Shown in pieces: positions 7,862-14,493 of a stretch of 21,845 nucleotides of DNA. The first letter of the stretch is position 1. The number at the start of each line of letters is the position of its first letter. The position numbers and the translations under genes are program-made. The DNA lies in the IMG/VR virus record IMGVR_UViG_3300005617_000110, positions 1-21,845 of that record. One strand, 5' to 3'. The notes beneath the pieces were generated by a model. The model had not been told where the DNA came from, ran no database searches, and saw only the letters and a list, made by a program, of their open reading frames with translations. This DNA is from a virus.

Positions 7862-8340
7862 GCAGGTTTAAGACGCGTCGCGATAAAGACTATGAGCAGT
7901 GGATGAATGCCGTTAACGCTCTCAGGGCCTTATCGCCAGATGACGCACATCGGGCGTGGGCAGAGGCAACGCATGAGGAGTCGATGCAATCATGGGCGAA
8001 ATCTCGTGGCTTGAAGCGTTCTGGCGGACATGCATGCATTAAGCGTTTATTAGGAAAGGCTTGTCGTTACAATTGCGTTCTCGGTCGAGGATGTTTTCCA
8101 CCCATGCATGATCATTGCTCGTTGTGGCTGAAGAATGGCAAGCCACATGTGTTTGTATCTCAGCCCTATCCAGGATCAACCTCAGAAGTGGCGGAATGCA
8201 TCGCTTTCGCTAATGAAAATGGGCTCGTCTTGCGTATCGGAACGTGGCCTGCTTGGCATTATCCTGGAGCGGTCTTGATGATGGAATATTTCCGTAGAAG
8301 TACAGAGCCTCCAATAACCGATGTGGCGGTTGGTCCATAG
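7858..8340 (+). CDS. Hypothetical protein with Cys/His cluster
   Basis: This 160-residue protein, coupled by ATGA to the glycosyltransferase, is the last gene of the cargo operon. Residues 60-87 hold C60, C69, C73, C79, H84, H86 and C87, which could bind zinc or an iron-sulfur cluster. The N-terminal 50 residues look helical and charged, and the C-terminal third (SEVAECIAFANENGLVLRIG) looks alpha/beta. The gene is more AT-rich than the transferase genes. I do not recognise a family. Given its position at the border of cargo and structural genes, it may be a later insertion. Confidence 0.6.
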   Translation: MSRFKTRRDKDYEQWMNAVNALRALSPDDAHRAWAEATHEESMQSWAKSRGLKRSGGHACIKRLLGKACRYNCVLGRGCFPPMHDHCSLWLKNGKPHVFVSQPYPGSTSEVAECIAFANENGLVLRIGTWPAWHYPGAVLMMEYFRRSTEPPITDVAVGP

Positions 8341-8368
8341 ACGGTCTTTGATTCGGGTACACTCTAGC

Positions 8369-8374
8369 AGGAGG
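8369..8374 (+). promoter_or_regulatory. Strong ribosome binding site
   Basis: AGGAGG (positions 8369-8374) lies four bases before ATG 8379 and supports translation of a 55-residue protein. No convincing -35/-10 pair was found in the 38 bases between the cargo operon and this gene. Confidence 0.65.
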
Positions 8375-8378
8375 CGAT

Positions 8379-8546
8379 ATGCCGCTTGGAATCTTGTTCT
8401 GGGTCCTGATGATCATCTGGTTGGTGTTCGGGTACTGGTCGAATCTGCCGCAATCGCCTCCGTGGTCACGCTTCGGCGGCTCCATCCTGATCTTCGTGCT
8501 GATGGCCATCATCGGCTGGCAAGTGTTCGGTCCCGCAATCAAATAA
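8379..8546 (+). CDS. Small conserved-type phage membrane protein
   Basis: This is a 55-residue protein with AGGAGG just upstream. It has two hydrophobic segments, GILFWVLMIIWLVFGYW (residues 4-20) and SILIFVLMAIIGWQVFG (35-51), joined by a Pro/Ser loop. I recall very similar small proteins from prophages, usually annotated as hypothetical. A membrane hairpin is expected. A holin-type or superinfection role is possible, but nothing proves it. It is the first gene after the cargo operon and lies 25 bases before the portal start. Confidence 0.7.
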   Translation: MPLGILFWVLMIIWLVFGYWSNLPQSPPWSRFGGSILIFVLMAIIGWQVFGPAIK

Positions 8547-8554
8547 ACAGGCGC

Positions 8555-8571
8555 GGTGGTAAACTACCGCC
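8555..8571 (+). promoter_or_regulatory. Hairpin directly before the portal start codon
   Basis: Seven bases (GGTGGTA, 8555-8561) pair with TACCGCC (8565-8571), with one G-U and a three-base loop. The portal ATG begins at the next base. Flanking GCGC tracts (8551-8554 and 8574-8577) could extend the stem around the start codon. No Shine-Dalgarno sequence is seen, so the hairpin may limit portal translation. Its function is inferred. Confidence 0.4.
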
Positions 8572-10533
8572 ATGCGCCAACGCCTTCGCGGCTTGCTTCT
8601 CAAATTCTACCGGCATCTCACGCCGAAGCCTAACCCCGATCCCGATCTGCGCCGCCAGAATCAGTGGCTGCAGGAACAACTAGTCGCACTGCTGCAACAG
8701 GATCAGATGCGCGATGCCATGGACAGCTACGTCTCCATGGTGGGAGAGCTTGCCGAAGCAAAACAGATGGCCGGCGCGGGGCCGTGGAGTGCGGGGCCTG
8801 CTGCGCTGGCGACTACCGAAGCGATCATCAAGGACGCGCGTGAGCACTTTAAAGTGCGCGAGTCAATCGACGGCGCGATAGGCGCAACGGGCGACATCAA
8901 CCTAATGCTCGCCAACATCGGCTGGCGCAGGGAAACGGCGCTCTCGTGGCTGGAGTTCTCGCGTTGGGGCATTCAGCAGATTATCCTGATTTGCCGCCTC
9001 TACTACATCAAGAACCCCATCGTTCGCAGGCTGATCGACGTGTGCGCGGCGTACGTGTTTGCCCGCGGCGTGGAAGTCACGACCTCAGACGAAACCGCGA
9101 ATGAGGTGCTAAAAGACTTTTTCGAGCGGAACAAGAAAGTCTTCGGGCAGATTGCGTTGGTGGAAAGCGAGAAAGCGAAGGACTACGACGGCAACCTGTT
9201 CTGGTGTTTCTTCAGTGACCGCGAAAACAAGGGGCTGGTGGATGCGCGGCGAATTGATGCGACCGAGATTCAGCAGATTGTGACCGACCCCGAGGATTCG
9301 GATACGCCATGGTATTACCAGCGCATCTGGACGCAGAAAACATTCGACCCACAGCGCGGCGAAGTAGGCGAAACCACGCAATCATGCTGGTATCCGGCGC
9401 TCGGATTCGACCCGCCAGAGAAGCCTGCGGAATTCAACAAGTCACCTGTGATGTGGGATTATCCCGTCTACCATCGCAAGTGCGGCTACGTCGGCAAGTG
9501 GCTATTCGGATGCCCGCGCAACTACCCAATGATCGACTGGGCGAAAGAGGCAAAGCACATTCTCACGGCGTGCGCCTCACTGAAGCAAACCTTGATGCAG
9601 ATCGGCCTGAAGTGGACCACCAAGGGCGGCCAGCAGGCTATTGAGGGCATCAAACAACAGATGCAGACGACTGTCGGGCCGCAGACGCCGATCTGGGATA
9701 CGAACCCGCCAGCGGTAAGCGGCGCTTCGGTCGTAACCGGACCCGGCACGCAAGTTGAAGCCTTCAACATGACAGGCGCGGGTGGCAATCCTGATGATGT
9801 GCGGCAATATAAGCTCATGTGCGCGATGGTGGCGGGCGTTCCCGAAACGTTCCTTGCAGACGTCAGCACGGGCAATCTGGCGACGGCCACCAGCCTTGAC
9901 CGACCGACCGAAACGATTTTCTTGGAGAAGCAGGAAGCGTGGCGCGAGGATCTGGTGGTGATCGCGAAATACGTGCTGGAGGTTTCAGCCGGCGCACCGA
10001 GCGGCAGACTGCGAGAGTCAATGCGAAGCGGATGGACGGAGATTCGCGAATGCAGGCGCAAGCGAGGGCCACGCGGCGAAGTCGTCTACGAGGCGATGGA
10101 GCCGAGCGATGAAGAGATTGAGATCCAGGTCAACTTCCCTGCGATCCGAGAAGGCGATCTGAAGGATCTGGTTGCGGCGACCGTCGAATCCATCACGCTC
10201 AACAACAAGGGCGGCCAAGCGGTCGGCATTGACCTAAAAGCTGGCGTGATTAAACTGTTCGACCTGCTGGGAATCGAAGACGGGCAGGAGCTATCGGAGA
10301 AGATGTTTCCCGAGGGGAAATACAAGATCGACCGATCCGAGCAGGAGATTGCCGCGCCGATTATGCCCACACAGAAGCTACCCGGTGGTGAGCCTCTGAT
10401 TGATCCGAAGACTGGCGAAGAATCCCCGCATCCAGTGGCCAAGGAATCGGCGCGAGACATCGCAGGTAGACCGACGCGCAGGATTGCAGAGGCTTTGAGG
10501 CGGGTTCATGAGGCGACGGCGCAAACCGAATGA
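8572..10533 (+). CDS. Phage portal protein
   Basis: This is a 653-residue protein of the size and layout of siphovirus portals, which form the 12-fold DNA entry ring at one capsid vertex. Recognisable parts include an N-terminal helical region (about 1-110), SWLEFSRWG and YYIKNPIVRRLIDVCAAYVF at the start of the core, and the well-conserved region VPETFLADVSTGNLATATSLDRPTE around residues 425-450. The C-terminal 60 residues are polar and probably disordered. The only plausible early start is ATG 8572, which lies next to a hairpin. The next gene overlaps by ATGA. The terminase that should dock on it is not in this window. Confidence 0.9.
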   Translation: MRQRLRGLLLKFYRHLTPKPNPDPDLRRQNQWLQEQLVALLQQDQMRDAMDSYVSMVGELAEAKQMAGAGPWSAGPAALATTEAIIKDAREHFKVRESIDGAIGATGDINLMLANIGWRRETALSWLEFSRWGIQQIILICRLYYIKNPIVRRLIDVCAAYVFARGVEVTTSDETANEVLKDFFERNKKVFGQIALVESEKAKDYDGNLFWCFFSDRENKGLVDARRIDATEIQQIVTDPEDSDTPWYYQRIWTQKTFDPQRGEVGETTQSCWYPALGFDPPEKPAEFNKSPVMWDYPVYHRKCGYVGKWLFGCPRNYPMIDWAKEAKHILTACASLKQTLMQIGLKWTTKGGQQAIEGIKQQMQTTVGPQTPIWDTNPPAVSGASVVTGPGTQVEAFNMTGAGGNPDDVRQYKLMCAMVAGVPETFLADVSTGNLATATSLDRPTETIFLEKQEAWREDLVVIAKYVLEVSAGAPSGRLRESMRSGWTEIRECRRKRGPRGEVVYEAMEPSDEEIEIQVNFPAIREGDLKDLVAATVESITLNNKGGQAVGIDLKAGVIKLFDLLGIEDGQELSEKMFPEGKYKIDRSEQEIAAPIMPTQKLPGGEPLIDPKTGEESPHPVAKESARDIAGRPTRRIAEALRRVHEATAQTE

Positions 10534-10817
10534 CAGACACTCGAAACACTAAAGATATATGGAGCCATACCAAGCGATTGCTCCTAAAGAAACAGTGGTG
10601 GCTATCGCGGAGACATCCGATGCAGAAATTTGATCTAAGGGATGGTAGGGTGTGTCCTGTAAATATATGGGATTACGATGACGATGCGGTAAGGCATTTA
10701 ATCATGAAGGCATTGTCTTGTGCAGATCTTTTAGAATTCCATGGATATGAAAAGACTGCCAGAGAATTGAAATGGGCAGCGCAGCAAGCGATAAGCCATC
10801 ATGGTAGCTCCAAATAG
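10530..10817 (+). CDS. Small hypothetical protein, AT-rich insertion
   Basis: This is a 95-residue protein starting in ATGA with the portal stop. The gene is strikingly AT-rich beside the portal, with codons such as ATA, TTA and AAA that neighbours rarely use, which points to separate acquisition. The N-terminal half is basic (KRLLLKKQWWLSRRHP), and the C-terminal half looks helical (SCADLLEFHGYEKTARELKWAAQQA). No family is recognised. It overlaps the following morphogenesis gene by 17 bases, so it was accommodated without separating the two head genes. Confidence 0.6.
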   Translation: MTDTRNTKDIWSHTKRLLLKKQWWLSRRHPMQKFDLRDGRVCPVNIWDYDDDAVRHLIMKALSCADLLEFHGYEKTARELKWAAQQAISHHGSSK

Positions 10818-11091
10818 AATCATCGGCGCGCTGCTGGCGCTCGTTGAAGCGGCCAAGGGCAATTCGCGCACGTACTATTACGACACGGTAAATCAGAAGC
10901 GCTGGATTCTCGATGGCGGCGGCAAGAGCGGCAATTGTGAGGAGTGCGAAGAGAACGCCGATGCCGGATGGATTGGTGATGATGAAACCTTCATCGACTC
11001 CGAAGGCAATCCCATCGACGCGCCGCCCGCGCATCCAAATTGCCAGTGCGAATTGGAATTCAAGGAGCGCAGGGTGCGAGTGTACGTATGA
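10801..11091 (+). CDS. Mini head-morphogenesis protein (Mu F-like C-terminal motif)
   Basis: This 96-residue protein carries the Cys/His signature found at the end of Mu gpF-like head morphogenesis domains: CEECEENADAGWI (C46 and C49), then PPAHPNCQCELEF (H78, C81 and C83), ending in a VRVYV strand. Family proteins normally have 200 or more residues ahead of this motif, often fused to or following the portal; here only about 40 precede it. Its place shortly after the portal supports a head assembly role. It may be a reduced form, or an element that once formed the tail of a longer minor head protein. Start ATG 10801 lies inside the end of the previous gene. Confidence 0.7.
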   Translation: MVAPNRIIGALLALVEAAKGNSRTYYYDTVNQKRWILDGGGKSGNCEECEENADAGWIGDDETFIDSEGNPIDAPPAHPNCQCELEFKERRVRVYV

Positions 11092-11297
11092 TGATGCAGG
11101 CTTACGATGCCGAAGATGCGGTAGGGTGCTGCCGTCGAATCGCAGAAGCCATGCGCAAGGGGCAGTTGGATGATGCGGAGCGCTGGGAGTGCCCAAAATG
11201 CGGACTGGAGTGGCGACCGTCCAGCGAGCATGGAATTCGATTCTGGCGCGCGCGACCAGAGGTTACGCTACTTTCGCATCGCAAGCGCAATCTGTGA
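11088..11297 (+). CDS. Small zinc-ribbon protein
   Basis: This 69-residue protein starts at the first of three consecutive ATG codons (11088), which overlaps the upstream stop as ATGA. CPKCGLEW (C35 and C38) plus further Cys and His (C14, C15, H48) suggest a zinc ribbon or treble clef. It is probably a small nucleic-acid or protein binding factor; no defined role is known to me. Its 3' end converges with, and overlaps by 30 bases, the minus-strand gp10-like gene. Confidence 0.6.
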   Translation: MMMQAYDAEDAVGCCRRIAEAMRKGQLDDAERWECPKCGLEWRPSSEHGIRFWRARPEVTLLSHRKRNL

Positions 11298-11690
11298 TGC
11301 GAACAGTTCGCGGATTGTTTCGCGGGTGGTGTCAAGAGCGGGTCGCAGGTAAGGTTGAGCGGGCATTCCCGGCCACGTGGGGCTATAGGGTCCCGCGCCT
11401 GCACCCGCCGATGCGGCTCCCGCGCGTCCCGTCCCGTACTCGACATATGCCGCGTGGTTTGCGGAAAATCCCACATCGGCGACGATCGTTTTATCCGTCT
11501 CGCGCACAGTAGTATAGCCGCTATCGCGCAATTCCCCAGTGTCAACAGGGACAATGCGTTTGGCCTCTTCCAGCACTGCCTTACCAGCAGCTTCGCAGGC
11601 CGCGCGGACTGCTGGAGCGATTCGGGCGGCGATGAACTGGCCGGCTGAACCTCGCGGCGTGGCGGTTGCGGTTGCTCGAATGATCGGCAT
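11268..11690 (-). CDS. HK97 gp10-like tail completion protein
   Basis: This 140-residue protein on the minus strand clearly belongs to the HK97 gp10 family, which acts at the head-tail junction or in tail completion. Hallmarks in order are EEAKRIVPVDTGELRDSGYTT, then FSANHAAYVEYGTG, then GMPAQPYLRPALD. The plus-strand frames in this stretch have no such features and are shadows. Family members usually sit between head-closure and tail-terminator genes on the same strand as the rest of the late operon. Here the gene is about 7.5 kb upstream of that site and reversed. No clear promoter or Shine-Dalgarno is visible upstream of its start at 11690. Confidence 0.85.
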   Translation of the reverse strand: MPIIRATATATPRGSAGQFIAARIAPAVRAACEAAGKAVLEEAKRIVPVDTGELRDSGYTTVRETDKTIVADVGFSANHAAYVEYGTGRAGAASAGAGAGPYSPTWPGMPAQPYLRPALDTTRETIRELFASQIALAMRK

Positions 11691-11713
11691 GATGTGTATG
11701 TTATCATCCGCCC

Positions 11714-12001
11714 ATGCAACTGCTCAGTTTCAACATCGTAGGCACGGGCGCCGCTCTCGCGCTTGCGGATGGCGCGACCGGCGTTCCCAAAAAGTGCAAA
11801 TGGTTTCAGGTTTTGAACGTTGACGGGGCGGCTTTCACATTGGGCGGATCGACTGTCGATGCTACTCACGGATACCCGATCGGGACGACAGTGGCCAACT
11901 TTCAGCCTCCCATAGCCTTGGGCTTCGACTTCTATGATCTGGAGTCGATCTTCTTTTTCCTGACGACCTCGGCAAACGCGGTGCTGCTATGCGCTATCTG
12001 A
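11714..12001 (+). CDS. Small phage structural-type protein
   Basis: This 95-residue protein appears to be mostly beta strand and hydrophobic: FNIVGTGAALALADG, WFQVLNVDGAAFTLGG, then IALGFDFYDLESIFFFLTT. The pattern resembles small hypothetical virion-associated proteins that phages place near fibre or decoration genes, but I cannot assign a named family. It is divergent from the gp10-like gene with only 23 bases between the start codons. It overlaps the next gene by 13 bases. No signal peptide is present, unlike the three genes that follow. Confidence 0.65.
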   Translation: MQLLSFNIVGTGAALALADGATGVPKKCKWFQVLNVDGAAFTLGGSTVDATHGYPIGTTVANFQPPIALGFDFYDLESIFFFLTTSANAVLLCAI

Positions 12002-12792
12002 TCGCGCTGTCCCTATTTGCGGTTGTGATCTTCGCGCAACCGATCAATGCCCAGCCAGTAAATCCGCCGTCTGCGATGTTGCGAGGCAACCCGCCTGGCG
12101 GCGAAGGCGGCTCATGTACGGGATCGCGGCGGATCGGATATCTCGACAGTAGCGGTTGGATGTACACTTGCGTGAGCGGCCAGTGGACTCGGTACGGCGG
12201 CGGTGGGGGATCAGGCGTAGTTACCGTGACCACAGGCACCGGCAACCCATCGGCAAACTGCACCGCTCCATCTACATCGAATTTGGCAACCTACGTGGAT
12301 ACGGACACGCAGGATCAATGGTGGTGCTCGGCTACGAACACTTGGAAGAAAGTTCTATCCGTAACCGGAAGCGGGCCGTACGTCGTCACGGGAGCAACGG
12401 GCACGGTGCCATCCACGCCGGCATCCGGCAATGTAACCTGCTATTTCGATTCTACGGCGAACACGCAAATCTGTCTGGATTCCAGCGGAAACCCGTACAC
12501 GATGGTACGCAAGTGGAGCGGCACGGCCACACTTGGCACTTCGGCGATCACCGCCAATGCCTGCGCCTCCACTGTGACGGTAACAGCGACTGGCGCACTC
12601 TCGACTGATTCGATGACTTGGACGCCGAACGCCAATATCAGCGGTGTTACGGGATATGGGGCAGGCTCCGCAGATGGTCTGAAAATCTACCCGTGGATCA
12701 GTGCCGATGCCGTCAACTTCGCGGTCTGCAATGGAACGGGCAGCAGCATCACTCCCGGTGCGGCCACTCTCAACTGGACGATAGTTCGATGA
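11989..12792 (+). CDS. Secreted or virion cysteine-module protein
   Basis: This is a 267-residue protein. Residues 1-21 form a signal peptide (basic start, hydrophobic core IALSLFAVVIFA, likely cleavage at INA|Q). Three imperfect modules follow, each with two cysteines and a YxDS/W pattern: about 43-70, 87-122 and 149-174. A Gly-rich linker lies near residues 70-76. The C-terminal 90 residues, ending TLNWTIVR, form a beta-rich domain similar to ones I recall at the ends of phage fibre-like proteins from soil metagenomes. A tail adhesin or an exported protein are both possible; the signal peptide argues for passage through the host membrane. It overlaps the next gene by ATGA. Confidence 0.7.
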   Translation: MRYLIALSLFAVVIFAQPINAQPVNPPSAMLRGNPPGGEGGSCTGSRRIGYLDSSGWMYTCVSGQWTRYGGGGGSGVVTVTTGTGNPSANCTAPSTSNLATYVDTDTQDQWWCSATNTWKKVLSVTGSGPYVVTGATGTVPSTPASGNVTCYFDSTANTQICLDSSGNPYTMVRKWSGTATLGTSAITANACASTVTVTATGALSTDSMTWTPNANISGVTGYGAGSADGLKIYPWISADAVNFAVCNGTGSSITPGAATLNWTIVR

Positions 12793-13520
12793 AACTAGCA
12801 CTCCTACTCCTAGCTGCATTCTCTGCCGGCGCGCAGGTAATGCCATTCCCCGGTCCTGGGCTACCTGTTTCGGGAGGCGGTGGCGGCGGAACAATCACGC
12901 TGATCTCTCATATCCTCGGTCCTGCTGGTGGGGGGACTTCATCGGCAATCGTTTCCACGGGATCAACGGAATGTTTTGTCTGGAAAAGTGGGGCAGGATC
13001 TGGCGGCGGGTCGGCTCCGACGGATAGCAAGAGCAACACGTACGTTCTTGCATTCTGGGATAGCGGCAGAACAAGCTTGTGGTATGCCAACGCGTCCACT
13101 GGATCTTTCGCGGTAGGATCGGGCCACACATTCACCGGGCCTGGTGGCGAGTTTAATGCGTGGGGCGCGGCGTGCTTCAGTAATACTCTTACGACTGGCA
13201 ACCTCGATCCTGGGGCGACGGCGGGAAGCAGTTCAGGAATTACTACCGTTTCCCCGACTGCAGGAGCTGGGCCTTACGACCCAGGAAGCGGGCAGCATAT
13301 CATTTTCGTCGTATTGAGTTCCAACACGACCAGCGGCACGTGGTCTGGCGTAACTCCGGGGTTCACAATTCTTGATCAGGCTGATTTTTCGGGAGGCGTG
13401 AATTACGAGGGGGCTTTCGCTTATCTCGTCCAGGCATCTGGTACCTCGATCACTCCCACCGCCACCTTCAGCACTGCGGGAGACTTGATCGGCCTGACGT
13501 CTTCATTCAAAGGCCAATAG
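12789..13520 (+). CDS. Secreted or virion Gly/Ser-rich beta protein
   Basis: This is a 243-residue protein. The open frame extends further upstream, but ATG 12789 forms an ATGA overlap and gives a signal peptide (MKLALLLLAAFSAGA|Q). The mature part is rich in Gly, Ser and Thr and depleted in charged residues. It has repeated beta-like stretches such as SKSNTYVLAFWDS, TSLWYANASTGSFAVGSGHTFTG and GQHIIFVVLSSNT. I have seen similar patterns in phage tail-associated proteins without a defined role. Like its neighbours it may be an adhesin reaching the cell surface. No catalytic motif is visible. Confidence 0.65.
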   Translation: MKLALLLLAAFSAGAQVMPFPGPGLPVSGGGGGGTITLISHILGPAGGGTSSAIVSTGSTECFVWKSGAGSGGGSAPTDSKSNTYVLAFWDSGRTSLWYANASTGSFAVGSGHTFTGPGGEFNAWGAACFSNTLTTGNLDPGATAGSSSGITTVSPTAGAGPYDPGSGQHIIFVVLSSNTTSGTWSGVTPGFTILDQADFSGGVNYEGAFAYLVQASGTSITPTATFSTAGDLIGLTSSFKGQ

Positions 13521-13523
13521 GTC

Positions 13524-14198
13524 ATGAGACAATTATTGCTATTCCTAATCGCCGCGCCGCTGCTGGCAGCACAGATCCGCGTCAATGCTGGTGGCGGCGT
13601 GTCCGGTGCATACGGGGCCGATCAATATTTCACGGGCGGCGCGGCATATACGGCAACGGTTGCCGTTCCAGCGGGCCTCCCAGACTATCTGAAGACTTCG
13701 CGAGCGGGCAATTTCTCCTATCGCTTCCCCGTGTCTGATGGCTCCTACACTGTGGTGTTGCACTTCGTGGAGAACTCCAGCGCGATCACAGCGGCGGGAC
13801 AGCGCTCATTCTCGGTGGCAATCAACGGGACGAGCGTTATTCCATCGCTGGATTTGTTCGCGGTAGCGGGCATAAACGTGGAGGTCGTGAAGACATTCCC
13901 GGCGACGGCTGCGGGCAATGGGATATCAATCGCATTCACCACCATCGTCCGCAACGCCGTAGTCAGCGCAATCGAAGTGCTGCCCGTTTCCACTTCGCCC
14001 GTGGTGGGTTTCCGACCGACGCAAGGATTAGGCGGGACATTCAAGGTTTCCGCATCTGCAATCGCTTGTTATGTCAATGGGATCAGGCAGTATCAGGGAA
14101 CAGATTACGCTTACGATGGGACCACCGTTACGCCAGTTGCTGGGACGCTGATGGCGGATGCTGCTGGTGCTTTAATTTGCGATTACACGCCAAAGTGA
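13524..14198 (+). CDS. Secreted malectin-domain protein
   Basis: This is a 224-residue protein. Residues 1-16 are a signal peptide, with likely cleavage at LAA|Q. Residues 17-154 match a malectin domain, a beta-sandwich carbohydrate binder: IRVNAGG near the start, then GADQYFTGG, SRAGNFSYRFPVSDGSYTVVLHFVE, FSVAINGTSVIPSLDLFAVAG and AIEVLP at the end. The last 65 residues (YVNGIRQYQGTDYAYDG) resemble a domain common in phage fibre-type proteins. A glycan-binding adhesin, either on the virion or at the host surface, is the most likely role. Three bases separate it from the upstream gene and only a weak ribosome binding site is seen. Confidence 0.78.
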   Translation: MRQLLLFLIAAPLLAAQIRVNAGGGVSGAYGADQYFTGGAAYTATVAVPAGLPDYLKTSRAGNFSYRFPVSDGSYTVVLHFVENSSAITAAGQRSFSVAINGTSVIPSLDLFAVAGINVEVVKTFPATAAGNGISIAFTTIVRNAVVSAIEVLPVSTSPVVGFRPTQGLGGTFKVSASAIACYVNGIRQYQGTDYAYDGTTVTPVAGTLMADAAGALICDYTPK

Positions 14199-14205
14199 GG
14201 GTGCC

Positions 14206-14493
14206 ATGCGCAGGATTCCGAAGGTCTGCATTGATCGGTTAGCCGAAGAGTGCCGGCTAGAGGAAAAAGAAGAGGCCACCCGAATCAATGAGCGATTCTG
14301 GAAAAGATTCAAATGGTCGATGTATAAGTATTACCAGCCACCAGACGAGCGCAGCATGGTGGGTACGTCCGCGCAGGCGTGGGACGAATACGCCGATATT
14401 TACGGATTTGATGGGTTCAGGAGTCTTTACAGTTGTTCTCAAAAGTCGGTAGCGGGCGATCCCATATCCACTTCGCCACCGCCTGCCCGCTGA
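14206..14493 (+). CDS. Small hypothetical protein
   Basis: This is a 95-residue protein with GAGGG shortly before ATG 14206. The first 40 residues are highly charged and helical (ECRLEEKEEATRINERFWKRFKW), followed by an aromatic stretch (YADIYGFDGFRSLY). The last 25 residues are Ser/Pro-rich and are encoded where the gene overlaps the end of a minus-strand gene by 77 bases, so they may be accidental read-through. No family is recognised. It closes the run of plus-strand genes following the portal. Confidence 0.5.
   Translation: MRRIPKVCIDRLAEECRLEEKEEATRINERFWKRFKWSMYKYYQPPDERSMVGTSAQAWDEYADIYGFDGFRSLYSCSQKSVAGDPISTSPPPAR

Noticed and set aside
8341-8378. Promoter before the small membrane protein and portal
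   Set aside because: TTGATT and TACACT are present but their spacing does not suit a sigma-70 promoter.
11691-11713. Bidirectional promoter between the gp10-like gene and the gene at 11714
   Set aside because: The gap is only 23 bases and I found no paired -35/-10 elements on either strand.
11102-11869. Longer minus-strand frame overlapping the gp10-like gene
   Set aside because: It is in a different frame from the convincing gp10-like protein, is Arg/Ser/Pro-rich and has no family features.
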